From contig SADC01000399.1 of assembly GCA_004194705.1 (NCBI GenBank), positions 62,001-126,000 of the forward strand: a stretch of DNA of 64,000 bases, in the 5' to 3' direction. A program made the position numbers and the translations under genes. The notes below the pieces were generated by a model that ran no database searches, had not been told where the DNA came from, and saw nothing but the letters and a program-made list of their open reading frames with translations. Shown in pieces: positions 9,905 through 22,926 of this stretch (the stretch's first letter is position 1; the number at the start of each line of letters is the position of its first letter). The stretch comes from Ditylenchus dipsaci. Its lineage: Eukaryota > Nematoda > Chromadorea > Rhabditida > Anguinidae.

Positions 9905-10345
9905 GAATCCCCCCTTAAATTTTTTATTTCAAAATCGTGTTTTAACCATTCCTAAGTAATTTTTATGCGCTAAAAACGATGAAAAAATTGTTTTCAGACG
10001 TTTTGTGACCAAAAAAGTTGATTTTTTTTGAAAAAAATTTTTGGCCAAAATTGGACATTTTCGGGGCTTTTTACCCCATTTTAGTCACTGGAGCTGGGCA
10101 AAAAGAGCCTATTTATGCATTTTATGGTCAAGAGTCCTTCTCGGAATCATGTCTAAGGTAAGTGAGTGCGCGCATCTCTAACTCTCAAGCGCCCTGCGAC
10201 CCTTTCGGGGGCGCTGGGTGCTTGGGGGCTTGGAGTTGAGATGCGCACACCCACATACCTTAGACATAATTCCGAGCAGGACTCTTGGTCGTATAATGCA
10301 TATGGAGAGTCTTTTTGCCTAGCTCCAGTGACAAAATGAGGTAGA
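9905..10345. mobile_element. Foldback family FB copy 1 (partial)
   Basis: It contains the family core: GTCTAAGGTAAGTG, GCGCATCTCTAACTC, a CCCTTTCGGG loop, GTTGAGATGCGCAC, ACATACCTTAGAC. It is flanked by CACTGGAGCTGGGCAAAAAG and its inverted mate. The outer arm is seen only on the left (CTAAGTAATTTTTATGCGC). Confidence 0.7.
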
Positions 10346-11027
10346 TTTTTTTTTTTTAAATTAATTTAAATTATGCTTTATAAATAGGTAGGTTAGGCAT
10401 ATTTGGTGGGATCAAATATGGGTTCCTTATATGTTCAACGTAATAGAAATGCCTTAGTAACACATTCCAACATATAACTATTGCGTAAAAGAATCGGGTA
10501 AAAAAAGTTCCCCTCAAAAGCTGAGGGTCGTCATTTTACCTGGGTAACTGGGTAACCTAGAATTTTTTTTTTGAAAAAACTGCTTTCCGAATCTTAAAAA
10601 CGTGTTTTCTCAACGTTAAACACCAAAAGAAGCAATATTGAGATGATTTTGGGCATTTTGGACGAAGTACACATTGTGTACTCCGGCCTAAAAGAAGCAA
10701 TTGAAAAACTGTAAAAATTTGTGCAGAAAGTGTCATTAATATTGAAAAGAAAATAATAAATCTTAATTGTAGAAAAGAAAATAATAAATCTTAATTGATC
10801 AAGAATAAAGGTATCCCTAGCAGTAGAACAGTATTGTTTGGTCTTTGTGCACCCATCTGCTGGTGCAGCAAAAAAAGTATGGGTTCACGTGCTTGCACAT
10901 GTGAACTTTCTGCATTTTATGGCAATTTTATCGGTAATTACATTGCTGAGTCAATGGAATGCTTTTAAAGGCAGCGGCCCACTGATGTTACTAGAAATTT
11001 CTTTTATAGCGTGGCACAGTGAATAAC

Positions 11028-11262
11028 CGCTGGAGTTTTATGGCCCAAAATAGGGCGCTGGTTCGATCCCGCATGCGTGCATTTCACTTTTTGGCTTGTT
11101 TGATTAATTTTTCCGGGATAGTTTGACTTTTAAGCGCCAGATTCGGAATCAGCGACCCCAATTACCCTTAGACATTGGTCAAACAAGCCAAAATAAATAG
11201 CGTTCCACCAGGTTGGGTCGAACCTGTGCATCATTCTGGGTCATAAAACACAAACGCTTATG
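11028..11262. mobile_element. TIR MITE, second copy of the 5741-6853 family
   Basis: It shares GTTTTATGGCCCAAAAT, GGTTCGATCCCGCATGC, CAGCGACCCCAATTACCC and the closing ATAAAACACAAACGCTTA with the copy in the aldolase intron, and shows what that copy looked like without the hAT insertion. Confidence 0.7.
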
Positions 11263-11462
11263 CATTGTGCCATGCATACAGGAAAATTCTAGTCACATAA
11301 GTTGGCCGCTACCTTGAAATCGTAGTATACATTTTTTTTGTTTACATCTAAAATTTTTCCGAAATTCAAAACCACATACTAATCGAGCCCAACGTTGCTT
11401 GACATATCAGATCGGACGAGTTAGCCTGCTTTCACTGCACCATAATTACTCGTATCAAATTA

Positions 11463-12258
11463 TAACGGGTGGAAAATAAGTTCGGAATGGATTTTCAAAG
11501 CTTTATATTATAATGCTTATTATCATATCACTTATCTTTTAATACCATTTTGTAGCCCTGAATTTTCTCTTTCAAATGGGATATTGCCTTCAGCTTGATT
11601 ATTGTGGATAAGTAGCCATTTGGGTCCAAACACTTGTCTGGTCATTTTAAGAAGGTTACCAGCGTTTTCATCACTTTAACTGGTCAAATGTTTTATGGAA
11701 TTTCAAGTGTCACTGCAACATTTTATCACCATGTTGTAGCGCAACTCAAGAGCTACAAAACCAATGTCACAGAATGATTGTTCAAAATTTTATTGTTGAG
11801 ATATGGCGTTTGAAAAAAAAACCAATTTCTTAAAAAAATACCCGATACGCAAGTTTTTGCCAATTTTTCGAATTTTGGTCATTTTTCAAGAAATCAGTTT
11901 TTTTCAAAAGGCCATATCTCGACACTTAAATTGTCAAAAATTATTCTGTAACATGGATTTTGTAGCTCTTGAACTGCGCTACAACATGGTGATAAAATTT
12001 TGTCGTGATGCTCGAAAATTTAATAAAACATTTGACCAGTTAAAGTGATGAAAACGCTGGTAACCTTCTTAAAATGACCAGACAAGTGTTTGGACCCAAA
12101 TGGCTACTTATCCACAATAATCAAGCTGAAGGCAATATCCCATTTGAAAGAGATAATTCAGGGCTACAAAATGGTATTAAAAGATAAGTGATATGATAAT
12201 AAGCATTATAAGATATAAAGCTTTGAAAATCCATTCCGAACTTATTTTCCACCCGTTA
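11463..12258. mobile_element. Palindromic element, TA-flanked, 796 bp
   Basis: Ends read TAACGGGTGGAAAATAAG and CTTATTTTCCACCCGTTA, and the arms pair almost throughout to a centre near 11860. If the leading TA is the duplication, it fits a Tc1/mariner-type insertion. The flanks match, as an empty site, DNA near 31500-31610 and 31810-31890, so it inserted into an older repeat. Confidence 0.8.
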
Positions 12259-12259
12259 G

Positions 12260-13710
12260 ATATTCCTCGGCTAAGACATAAAATGTTAATTTTAAATGAA
12301 AATAATAAATTAATTCAAACCACGGTGTTTCAAAATTCAGTTTTGTGTTCAGTTTAAGATAAACAAAACGCCAAGAATTTCGAAGTAATATTTTTCCCCT
12401 TATTGAAATAATAATAAAAAAAGGCAAGGATTCATACAAGGATTCATTCTCGGGCAGAGTTAATATTATGCAAAGCTGTTTATTGCGTTTTCTTAACTAT
12501 CACGAGCTCTACTGATTCCAGTTTTCAGATTTTTAATTATCACCCGAAAATCTCGAGATCGACCTCAAATTGTGCCGATTCTCGGGAGATTGAAAAATAA
12601 GCGCACCGGTGTTCCCATTAGAGGAATAGGGTAATTATTAAGTCTCACACCCTAATCAATTAAGTTTTCATATTCAATAGGGTGTCATAAGATTGTCGTA
12701 AAGATAGTCCACCATTACGTCAAAACATTTTTTCTGGTGCAAAAATTTTAGTCGAAAACGTGAAAAAAAATTTAGGTGCGAATAAGCACTTTAAGCCAAA
12801 TCAAACCCACACCTAAAGTACAATATTATTGCATCAGAAAAAATCGATAACCACAAAAAACTAGGTACTCAAACTAAGCTCTTTATTCGCAAAACAAGAA
12901 GGCACTAAAGAGTGCATTTGGAGTAACAATAACGGTAGGATCATAAAGTAACAATAGAGAACTAGGCGAAATTCCGGACAGCAGCGGCGATTCATTCACC
13001 ATGATTGCATGATATTTTCGGCTTCATTATTTTCGCGTCAATTTTTTTTCTCTTTCTATTAGCATTTTTCGTAAGCCTAAAATATATAAATTGTTACTTT
13101 TAGAGAGTAAGCTTTCTTAAAAAAATACAGTCTTGCTTTTTTGCCTCCCTAAATTTGTTCATGTAATGTTGAGTGAGATGTTGTCGAATTATCTCGAATT
13201 TGTTTCCTCTTCTCAATATTTGTAACGGGTCCTTAAAATTTTTAGTGTGTGGACCAGCATATTTGTAAAGATTCTATATATTTATTTGTTGCATAAAATA
13301 TATTTTATTAAAACAAAAAATGCAAGAATTGTTTTACAAAAATATCACAGGAGCAACATCAATAATTACTTGAATAAGCACAAGCATTGAATGAGAGTAA
13401 TTTGTTATTAAAATTAAAGCTAGATTCTTTCTGGTTAAGTAGACAAAAATAGATTTTTTCAGATCAAAATGAGCATTTTAAGAAAGTGTTAATAATCTTA
13501 ATAAAGTTTATTAAAAATATCAATTTGAAATTAGGCTTTAGCTATATAAATACAGATCGTTTCTTGCCATTCATCTTAGAATTACAGTTGCTACTTAGAA
13601 GCTTGACCTTCATCCCTTTTGTCAGTAAAATATTCAAGGAATCGGTATTTTTCACTATCAGGAGGGACAAACATGATGTTCGAGAAAAGCACAGGTAATC
13701 CATGAAATAG
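12260..13710. other. AT-rich stretch without a recognised gene
   Basis: No spliced or unspliced frame with recognisable protein character was found on either strand. Local features are only simple AT-rich sequence. Confidence 0.4.
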
Positions 13711-13720
13711 GATTTTCGCG

Positions 13721-14009
13721 GGGGCAATTTCGTTTTGCTAGTGAAACTTTTGCCAATGAGATCATTTGCCAATGGCATCTTTTCGCCAAAAAGATCACTT
13801 CGCCAATAATATGTTTACGCCAATAGCTTCTTTTCTCAAATACCTTCAGCCCTTTGTTAGGAAAATACCACTCATTTTGTAGCCAGTGAAATGAGCTGCA
13901 AAATGAGCGGCAATTCACCTGATAAAGAAATAAGAGTACTTGATGAAAAGAAGCTATTGGCGAAAACACACCACTGGCAAAAGTTTCATTGGCAAAACGA
14001 TTACGCCCC
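13721..14009. mobile_element. hAT-like MITE with TTGGC end words
   Basis: It starts GGGGCAATTTCGTTTTGC and ends GCAAAACGATTACGCCCC. Flanks TTTTCGCG (13713-13720) and TTTTTGCG (14010-14017) match in 7 of 8 bases, which suggests an 8-bp duplication. The word TTTTGCCAATG and its complement are reiterated at both ends. Confidence 0.7.
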
Positions 14010-14149
14010 TTTTTGCGATGTCTGGAGGTGAAAGTGGTTTCAAGTGAAGAGTCATGTTCCATTTTTCTACCTGGTAAAAGTGCATGTTTTACCTGATGTT
14101 TATTTGCAAATGTCCACAAAATAATCAACAGGGTCACCAATGCAAAATG

Positions 14150-14510
14150 CGGCTTGACTCTCTGATCCAAGGAATTACTAGGATTTCAAACGGCCGTGAT
14201 TTTTTTTTCGTAGGTCGTTTTTCGAAAATCTCTTTTACAGACCGACTTTTCTTGCCGACAATTTTTTAGTACACTATGCCAAAAACACGATTTTTTCTTG
14301 GTCTTTTTTTTTCTTTCTCACGGTTGGGATATCACCCATCCAGATGAAACCGAGAGACCAGAACCCAAAATAGATAAGGGACCGAGCGAAAATCGTGTTT
14401 TTGACATTGTACACCAAAACAAATCGTCGGCGAGAATTTTTTTTAATAACGACTTATGAAAAAATTTTAGCCGTTTGAAATCCTAAGAATTTCTTGGACA
14501 ACCCTGTAGA
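14150..14510. mobile_element. MITE with CAAACGGC inverted ends
   Basis: Inverted ends include GGATTTCAAACGGCCGTG and GCCGTTTGAAATCC, with an inner CACGATTTTT / AAAATCGTG pair. A relative lies at 28623-29113. Confidence 0.6.
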
Positions 14511-14750
14511 TCCTGCTGAATTCCTCCCTTTTGACCTGAGAGAACATAAAAACCTCTAGTAATGCCGTCGTCAAATTTGTCCTGGGAGATTTTATCAGAT
14601 ACATTTATGTTTCAAAAATTAAAAATAATAAGGCAACAAAAATTCCACCAAAAACATTTAGCAAATTTTGAGAGTTTTTACAGTTGATTCGGTCTAAAAA
14701 ATTTGAAAATTATAAAAATCTCTGAATATTTTCGCAATTGTAGCTTTCTT

Positions 14751-17052
14751 TCAAAAGTGAGATGCCATGAGAGTGGTGACACCCATAACAAGGAGAACAG
14801 CCAAACCAGCCAGCATGCCAATACTAGAGGGCTTGATAGCAGAGTTGCACAACTGATCCGAGCAGCAGCAAATATAGCCAAGGTTGGGGATGTTCTGACA
14901 GGTGTCCAGCACTCGGTAGGTCTGGCAAATCGACGAAACTCCAGTGCCATCACAATAGCGAACCTGAAGTTTGAAAATAAATTACGTTTTTTGACCCTTA
15001 AAGAGGAATGCCCGTGCGTTTTGAAAAGTTAAAGTAGAGACCAGCAAGTTATTTGAAGCGTTCCATTTTTGACTCGTTATGCGTCAAATCTAATATAAAT
15101 GACCTTACACTACTTTTAAAAACCAGCCGCAAACTTAAAGATTTAGATGATTTGAAAATTGTTCGAGAAAGAAAAGAATGCTTGTCACCACCTTTTCTTG
15201 GTCGCGCACGGGAATGCCCCTTCAAAAAATAGTTGGTTCCTATCCTTAATTCCAGACTAGAAGTTTAGAAAAGTTTTTTTCGACTCTCGATTACGGTTGT
15301 CAAAAGATACAAGAGACCAAAAGTCATGCGAAAATTCCGTATGACAATATCAAAAAAATATACACAATCTAAATTAAATCATGCTAAATTTTTGTCTGAG
15401 TTTTGGTATCTTGTATCTTTTGACAACCATACTCTCGATACTGTCAACCCCGGTTTAACGGCCCCCATAAAAAGTTCGTTTCCGCCTGGGCTCCGACATT
15501 TTCTTATCTCGATTTTTGAAGTATTTTGCCAAATATTTTTCACCAGTCTGGTTCGAAAAATAGTAAGGATTCCGATTTTGCCGATCGTTTTTGTGAATGA
15601 CAACAAAGATTTGCCAATAATATCCGCGGGTACTCGGCTATTTTTTAAAAAAGTAGCAGTTGGATCCAGTACTCGATGATATATTCGGCAAAATTACTTA
15701 GTAATTGAAAAAAATCTGCAAAATTGGAATTTATGCTTTTTTACCAGAATGGCGAAGCACATTTCTCAAAAGACTTGAAAAGTTGAGCTCAAAATGTATT
15801 TTATTTAAGGTCTATAAAAAATGAACGCTACTGCCATATACCCCCCTAACACCCAAAAAGCTACTGTAATTTACCCCCTCCCCAATAATTTTTCAGGTAC
15901 CCGAAAACCATACTTTTTTTGAAAATGCTGAAATTATTACGTGTTGTCCCTGAGCCTAATGCTACAGCCCGAAGCCTAAAGGCTGAGCCTAATTCCTAAG
16001 CCTAAAAGTTATTGGGAAGGGAAGGTGTATATTACAGTAGCGCCAAAAAATGTTTGAAATAAATTTAAGGTCTGAAAAAATTTTTTTTGCACAAAAAAGT
16101 TTTGTCTACACATATTGTGATATCTCTTTTCGAATGACTGAATAAAGTTTAAAGGCGTATCTTTTGCGTAAATTTCTTTTATCTAATTTTTTAGACCCTG
16201 GTCCGAGGCGGAAACGAACTTGAAGGGGTGCCGTAAATGGAGACTTGACTGTAGTACGAGAAGTTTTTGAGGTAACTTGAGGAAGTGCCGTAAATTTACC
16301 GCAAAGACTTCGAAAATCGAGTTAAAATGTGTCGGACACTATGCAAGAACGAACTTTTTAGGGGGCTTTTAAAGCGGGGGTTGACTGTAACGAATAATGA
16401 CTATAACGAACCCAGTGGTGTAAGGAGAATACGAGAAATTTCAGGAGGATAATTTTAAAGGAGAATTTTCCACCTGTTTCTTAATCTACCTCACTTTCAG
16501 CTAACTTTAAAAAAAATCTCAGCGTAGCCTGTCAGAGCCGCCACAAAATAAAAAGTAAATAAAAGTGGTCTCAAAATAAACAAGCTCTGGAAAAATGTTG
16601 GTTCCTGTTAGAAATTCCCGCATACAGAAATTCCCGCATCCCGCATAGGTTGCAAATCACTACGCCAAATAAAATCAGAAAAGTCTTTTCCCGCATGGGT
16701 GCGACATCTTTTTTGACATCGGAAACCGGAGATTCTGGGCGACACGATATGTAAAATTTAAAAAAATACAACAAAAAAACTAAGAAATTTTTTATTCTGG
16801 TCAAATTCAGTTGTTTGTTGGTTGAATTCAGGATTTTGATGATGTATTTCGTTACATTCTACATACAGGAATTGCAACGCACCGTGTCCAATCCAGAGTT
16901 TGTTTGATGCAGCTCAAGCTGGGACACTCGATGATCTGCAGTTGGCTGCCGGAGTAACACTGAATGGCCTCTGAATCGGCAGGAATGCCACAAATAATGC
17001 ACAAAAAAGAGGCAATAATATAGTAGCAGTAGAAGCAGGCAATAATGTAGGC
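14751..17052 (-). CDS. Ly6/ET-module-like secreted, membrane-anchored protein (2 exons)
   Basis: Exons are 17052-16867 and 14963-14751, joined in phase across a 1.9-kb intron (donor CCT/GTATGT, acceptor TTCAG/GTT). Exon 1 gives a hydrophobic leader, then EAIQCYSGS and CPSLSCIKQT. Exon 2 gives VRYCDGTGVSSICQTYR, DTCQNIPNLGYICCCSDQLC, then Asn, and a C-terminal hydrophobic stretch (MLAGLAVLLVMGVTTLM) that fits a GPI-anchor signal or one membrane span. The cysteine pattern with terminal C-C-C-x4-C-N is that of three-finger Ly6/ET proteins common in nematodes; the ligand is unknown. The start is unresolved: the ATG at about 17060-17058 is one base out of frame with the leader, and one more C there would join them. 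The intron holds a pogo-like MITE and other repeats. Confidence 0.75.
15284..15437. repeat. Short inverted repeat
   Basis: GGTTGTCAAAAGATACAAGA on the left pairs with TCTTGTATCTTTTGACAACC on the right. It abuts the pogo-like element that follows. Confidence 0.7.
15441..16387. mobile_element. pogo/Tigger-like element, TA-flanked, about 0.95 kb
   Basis: It runs from CTGTCAACCCCGG after TA to GGGGGTTGACTG before TA. It shares inner words with the family: CGACATTTTCTTATC, GATTCCGATTTTGCCGATCG and GAACGAACTTTTTAGG. A foldback MITE (15828-16046) is nested inside. No transposase was seen. Confidence 0.7.
15828..16046. mobile_element. Foldback MITE with GCCTAA core
   Basis: The left end CTACTGTAATTTACCCCCTC pairs with a right end GTGTATATTACAGTAGCGCC. 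The middle holds AGCCTAATTCCTAAGCCTAA, a run of the telomere-like TTAGGC word on the minus strand. Confidence 0.65.
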
Positions 17053-17059
17053 ATATTAA

Positions 17060-19470
17060 CTACTGGCTGAAACAAAAAAATATGCTAAATTGTTTTAGTT
17101 AACTATGGGATAAGAATAAATGCCATCTGTGACCATAATGCTCAAGGACACCTTAAGTTGCCTGAAAAATGGGTACTTTTAGCAAATATAAAAAGGTTGT
17201 GAATGGGCAGGCTATCAATGCACCTTCCTGAAGAGGAAGGCCCAAAGGAAGGGTTTTCCGGTCAAATAAAATATTTTCCTATGGATTTGGAGGTGAGTGA
17301 AATTGGGCATATTTTGTTTCAAGAACTTGAAATTGAACAAATGTGCTAAAAGATAAAGCAAAATATTAGTCAAGAAAACCAGCGTATTTTCGTGATAGGT
17401 GAAGGGTGGCCTGACATTCAATCACAAAATTATGATTGCGGTCCGAAAAATTATGACATCAAAAACCAATAAGAATTTGTTGAATTTATGCGAGAAGTAG
17501 CACTTTAGATTGTCTAGTATATATTTTTTTAACACTTTGGACGACGTTAGGTTGCAAATCACTACTTTCACTCTCTCAGACAAGTTACCGCTCAATTTGT
17601 AGCTAGTGAGATGAGCTACAATTTGAGGGGTAATTTGTCCAAGAGAATAAATCGAAAAAGGGTCGAAAACAAAATACCAAGAACACGATTTTGAATCAGA
17701 CTAATGGGCGATAATTAAAAGTTTTACGGAATTTTTCACCTCCGTAAAATGACCAAGCAAAATAAAAATTTTAACAGAGAACACAGCTTCAAACAGAGTT
17801 TTGGGTCTGTTGGAATTGCAAATGTGGGCAAATAAATAATGAATGACATGCTGCTGACTGGCCGGCCATCCATGGCGTGGTAATAAGTGCAAAAGAGGAG
17901 GCCACTAAGTCGCCCTCTTTCAAACTTTTTTGCCTAATCTAATTTGTGGTGGTGGGGAAGCAAGCAAGTCAAAGAGCAGCACACTGGCCATTGTGCCTGG
18001 CCATTTTTAGAAAAAGGCCAGATTGCTACTGGCATGCTTCAAATAGGCGAGCCTCTTTCTTTGTTTGACTTCTGGTGCCATTTTCGGCACCAGATCTTGC
18101 GTGCTTTTAGCTGTTTTGAGATGGGAGAAAAAGTGGTGAAGCAAATGTTATTTTGCAAATTAAACGGCTAATTATGGACAACTAGCAAAAACTAAAGTTT
18201 GAAGTAAAAATTTATGCTAGAAAAGGTTAAAAGAAAAGTTTTTTGGCATAAAATTAAAATTTTGTGCAGAAAAAAACCTCTCAAGTCAATCCCGACCTGG
18301 ACCCTACTGCTTTTTTTACCTCAACTATTTATTATTTTTGTTAAATTTTTAAATTCGGCGCCAATTCTAAAATTTTAAACTTTGTATTCGAGCCTGTACT
18401 AACATACTTCGAAATGCCCTAAGTTGAAAGCGGAGCGGATCAAATGTGAAATATGACTAAAAGTCTCTTTATGTTTATCCCAAAAAAATGGCCAGAGTGG
18501 AAATCGGATGCCAAGATTTCCGCGTTCTTTATTTTCAACGTTTTTCCAACTTAAAATTTAACTTTTGTATAGTTAGACACGAAAAAGGTAGATCGGACTA
18601 TCCACTTCCGACTTCTGGCCTCCGACTTTGATATTTGACTTTTTACCTCCATTATGGCCAAGCTTTGATCGAAGCGCATGTGCCTCTATATTCCATTTCT
18701 TGTCTAAAGATGCTCTTCCATTAGAGACTGCGCTTCAAACAAAAACGGCTTCACTATTTTCATTAAAAAAAAATTGTAGGCTCAAAAAGGTGGTTGGAGG
18801 TGTGCTGTTTTGATAATTACAGAGTCTACAGTTAACTTATAAATTACAACTTAGCAAATTTCATGCTCAAAAATTCACATCACTTTTGAACTTTATATTG
18901 CATCATCTTTTTTCTTCTTCTCAATTTGCGAGTTTTAAAACCAAAACATTGTCATCATAATAAATCTAATAAAACACTTCTTTTGGCCCTACTTAGAATG
19001 CTTACACTCTATCCAAAATATGAAATCATAAGCATTTGTAGACCGACTTTATGTTTCTTCCTTGTTGTATGAGTTAAATAAATGGCACACTAATGTTTTA
19101 TGACTGGCATGCCAGTTTCTGTGATGAAAAAAGCTTACAAATCAGGGCTCTCAGATTTTCTTTCGAGAAAAAAAATAAAATTTTCAAAAAGGGTGAATTT
19201 TGACTATTTTTAGCATTACTTGCTGGATGGAAAGCTTTCCAGACAAAAAAGGAGATGGAAGTTTTTCGAAAATGGAAAGAAATAAAAGTTAATTACTGTA
19301 GAATTTCTCGTGTAATGCACGAAAACTTCTACAGTTGCCAGCGTAAAGTTATCGTCTATATTCTTAATGATACAAGAAATTTTACATTTATAGATAAATT
19401 ATAGTCTTTAATTTATAGAAAACTGTAGAATTTATCGTATTATAGGCCAAACAATTACAATTATCAAATG
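17060..19470. other. Intergenic stretch without a recognised gene
   Basis: This is AT-rich DNA with no convincing exon on either strand. An inverted pair GCTCAATTTGTAGCTAGTGA / CTACAATTTGAGGGG lies at about 17590-17640 and a similar pair recurs near 55210. Confidence 0.4.
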
Positions 19471-19473
19471 TAT

Positions 19474-19722
19474 TTCCTCCGTATTTCCTCTAATTAGGCT
19501 GCCCCTCTAATAAGGCGGCTCCTCGACTTCGAGGACCAATGTTCCAGCCAAGAGATTTTTTGCAAAGCTGTTAATTGCGTTTTTTAACTCCACGAGCTTT
19601 ACTGATTCCGCTTTTTAGATTTTAGATCTCCACCAAAAATCTTGAGATCGACCTAAATTTTTCCGATTTTTCGGCGTCCAAAAAAAGGGCGGCTGGCTGC
19701 TTATTAGAGAAAATACAGTGGT
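19474..19722. mobile_element. MITE of the CCGTATTTCCTCTAAT family
   Basis: It starts CCGTATTTCCTCTAATTAGG and ends TTATTAGAGAAAATACAG. The same end words occur at 28864-28998, 32840-32992 and 53519-54318. Confidence 0.65.
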
Positions 19723-19778
19723 GTGTGTGGTCCGCTGTCATTGCTGTCCGATTCTCACCACCAACCTGAAAGGGTTGC

Positions 19779-20627
19779 AGTTCAGAATCCCCCCCCCCAC
19801 GGGGACTGATCAGGTGGAGGAGATAACTTCATATTCGTGTTTCTCGACCCCGATTTCATGAGAAAGCCGGCTGTTTTTTGGTTCTGAGAAAAAAAAATTT
19901 TTCGAACCACAGGGGGGGGGGGGAGGGGGTATCATGGTTTTTTAGTCAAAATTTGAAAAATTTAAATTGGCGCCTTTTGAATTTAAAAGGGAATAAGGGC
20001 TGTATTGGGAGGGGAAGGAAATAAAAGGGGCCACTTTTATGGCAGAACATTATAAATTTGAATATCTATATTCTTCGACTGCCTCACCATGTTTTTCAAC
20101 TGGGCCGTGGCAAAAAAGACTCTATGTGCATTTTATGGTCAAGAGTACTTCTCGGAATTATGTCTAAGGTAAGTGTGTGCGAACTCTCAAGCCCCCTGCG
20201 ACCCTTTCGGGGGCGCTGGGTGCTTGGGGGCTTGGAGTTGAGATGCGCACACCCACATACCTAGACACAAATCACTCGAAAGTGACTCTGGATGCATGAA
20301 AAGCATGAATACCAGAGTTTATTTATGCGGTAGGCCCAGTATTCGAAACTATGTTCAACATCTTCTTTTTAGTGGCCCCTGTGTGATTAGTCGCCCCCTT
20401 TTATTTCCTTCCCTCCCAATACAGCCCTTATTCCCTTAAAATTCAAAAGGCGCCAATTTAAATTTTTCAAATTTTGACTAAAAAACCATGATACCCCCCC
20501 CTGTGGTTCGAATTTTTTTTTTCTCAGAACCAAAAACAGCCGGCTTTCTCATGAAATCGGGTCGAGAAACACGAATATGAAGTTATCTCCTCCACCTGAT
20601 CAGTCCCCGTGGGGGGGGGGATTCTGA
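19779..20627. mobile_element. Palindromic element carrying FB core copy 2
   Basis: The outer arms pair over about 300 bp (GGGGACTGATCAGGTGGAGG on the left, CCTCCACCTGATCAGTCCCC on the right). The middle holds the FB core with GTCTAAGGTAAGTG, CCCTTTCGGGGGCG and ACATACCTAGACAC. Long G and C homopolymers lie near each arm. Confidence 0.8.
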
Positions 20628-22314
20628 ACTCAAGCCCTGAAAGTTTTTCTGAAACCTTTCTGGTTCTTTTTCAAGTATTTTTGTCCGGACAAAAGAGCCA
20701 CCCTAATTTTCAAAGAAGTAGGATCATTATGTCTAGTGCTTATTGGCAATAAAGTTTAGTTAAAATAAAAGATTTTTGAAGAAAAATTTAAATAAAGTTA
20801 AAAACAATTTTTTGACAACAAAGGTGTGTAGTTTTAGAAAGTCGAAAATCGTCGTAAGAGAATTATGCAATCGATGGTCGAAGGCTCCGATCTGCTGAGA
20901 CGCCAAATAGTGGGTGGTTAGGCGGGAAATAAAAAAATCAGAGGCATTTCAAGCAAGACATTTTTTGGGGAGCGGCTTTATTAGAAAAAATATGGTGTTG
21001 CAAGATCCTCAAAAGGGTTTTTTATGTTGCAAGATCCTCAAAAACAATATCCACAGATTGGAAAACAAGAATATAGTTGCAAAAGAAAAATGAGTAGGCA
21101 TATTACTAGCAAGAGCTGCACAAACACAAAAGGATCTAGAAATAATAATAAGGTGGTGGTCGATGAGTTTCCTCCTGCCCCCCTGCCTCACAAAGGTATG
21201 TGGCGACATTGAATGGGAGGCGGAAGCACCAGCAGGCTCATTATCCAGGCGCATGTGCACTCAAGGAGGCAAAATTTGCAGCAACGACTCAAATTTGGGA
21301 TGATGACCTTTGTTTTAGCCTATTGTAAGAGCTGATCAATATTTTGGAGAGGTAAAAAGATAGGGATACACAGATAAGAACACTGATTAATGCCGTTTGG
21401 CACTAACATTTGCAAACAAGTTTTCTGGTGTTTGTTTGTTTTGGAGAAGTGGAAAAGAAACGTTTCGAGTTTGTTATTTTTATAAAATATGCCGCCAAAC
21501 ACATTTTTTTATTTCTGACTTTTGGTGGCTAAGGCGCAATTTCATCCTGTCACACAGTCCCCAAAATTTGAATTCATGTTTAGTTCAACTTAAACAAAAC
21601 AACAAGATTTTTTCGCTGTAAATTACAAAATTCCCTTTTTTCATGTCTGGAAAACTTAAAAAAATTTTTTAACACTCTAAAGGCCGTTGGTTACAATGGG
21701 TGCGTCTTGTGCAGAAGTTCAAGGGAAACACGATGCTGAAAGAGAAATTTGAAAGAAGTTTCCTCTAGGGGGTATGGTGCCAGCTACCATCAATGTCACG
21801 ATTTTTGCCTGTGTAACTTCAGAGGGGTAGATCATGTCAAAAATAGATTAATCTGATTTTATGTGTAAAAGAAAGCACAGATTACGAAATTTCTAATGAC
21901 ATATCGTTGAGGTATTTATGACAGTCGAATGAAATTTTTTTGGCTTACAGAAACCATTGTGTTTTTTTCAAAAACGTTGTTCATACAAAATATGTATAAA
22001 AAAGTGCACAAACGCCTTTTTTTAGCTGTTGGTACATACTATTCGACAGAGCGGAAAAACTGCACCAGATAGTGCTTCGAAGTGAGCTAAAAGAAGGCTT
22101 TTGGCGTGTTTAGCAAACGTTTTAAAGTATTTTACAAAATGCATCTTGACCTAAAACTCTGATTTTGCTCAGCAAAACTGAGCTGCTGACACCTGATTCG
22201 TGTTCATCATGGTCGATTTACTTGAGAAACTGTCTTTTAATTATGACACTTACTGTAAAATTTTAAATTCCGTTCGGTACAAAAATTATTTGGATTTGAA
22301 TTTTTCAAATTTTG

Positions 22315-22926
22315 ATTTCTGACTATTAAAATAGTTTTTAACCCTGAAAGGCTACTTTTCAGCCAAAAAACGTCTCTTTGGCTCTAGATTTGAATTCGTC
22401 CACGGCCAATTCATCCACGGTCAGTCCGTCCACATTTTTTTTGGCCTTTTTTAGCCTAATGAAAAAATAAACGATGCTATCCAAACCAAAATTGTGTGCT
22501 GAAAAAAGGTTTGTTTAGACAAAAAGATCATCACGAGTTCTCCTGGGACAAATGGATTACTTGACGACTTGAGCCGACTTGAAACCACCCTCTTCTCAAT
22601 TCGGATCACGTCTAAAAAAAGCTTTTGAGATGAGACTTTAGAAACTGAAAAAATAACATACCCATGCATCCAGCAGGAAATCGAAGTCATCACTGGAGCA
22701 ATGCAAGCACAGTAGCCGTCTCCATGCACAGCTAATTGAAGAATATCTCTAACTAACAACTTAAAAAAATAAAAAGAATAAAGGTAAGAGGTAAGGAAAA
22801 GTTGGTAAAGAAATTGCAAAGGAAGATAGATGTGAGTAACACCTATAAAACCTAGAACCAAAGCGACATTTTCGGCTGAAAAGTAGCCTTTTCAGGGTTA
22901 AAAACTATTTTAATCAGTCAGAAATC
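22315..22926. mobile_element. Inverted-repeat element, about 610 bp
   Basis: The left end GATTTCTGACTATTAAAATA and AACCCTGAAAGGCTACTTTT pair with AAAAGTAGCCTTTTCAGGGT and CAGAAATC at the right. The arms are about 60 bp. The inside has a cysteine-containing minus-strand frame (ACIAPVMTSISCWMH region) that I could not assign. Confidence 0.65.

Noticed and set aside
13658..14170. 170-codon minus-strand frame with a hydrophobic start and dibasic sites, resembling a neuropeptide precursor
   Set aside because: The first codon is TTG inside a MITE arm, there is no ATG before the hydrophobic part, and the last two thirds are the TTGGC repeat array of another MITE.
16571..16804. Minus-strand frame with a signal-peptide-like start in the Ly6 gene intron
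   Set aside because: It would have to lie within an intron between two exons that join in phase without it, and it contains no cysteine domain.
22451..22861. Cysteine-containing minus-strand frame inside the 22.3-22.9 kb inverted element, considered as a second Ly6/ET gene
   Set aside because: The cysteine spacing does not match the family in any frame, and the only apparent intron would be 17 bp.
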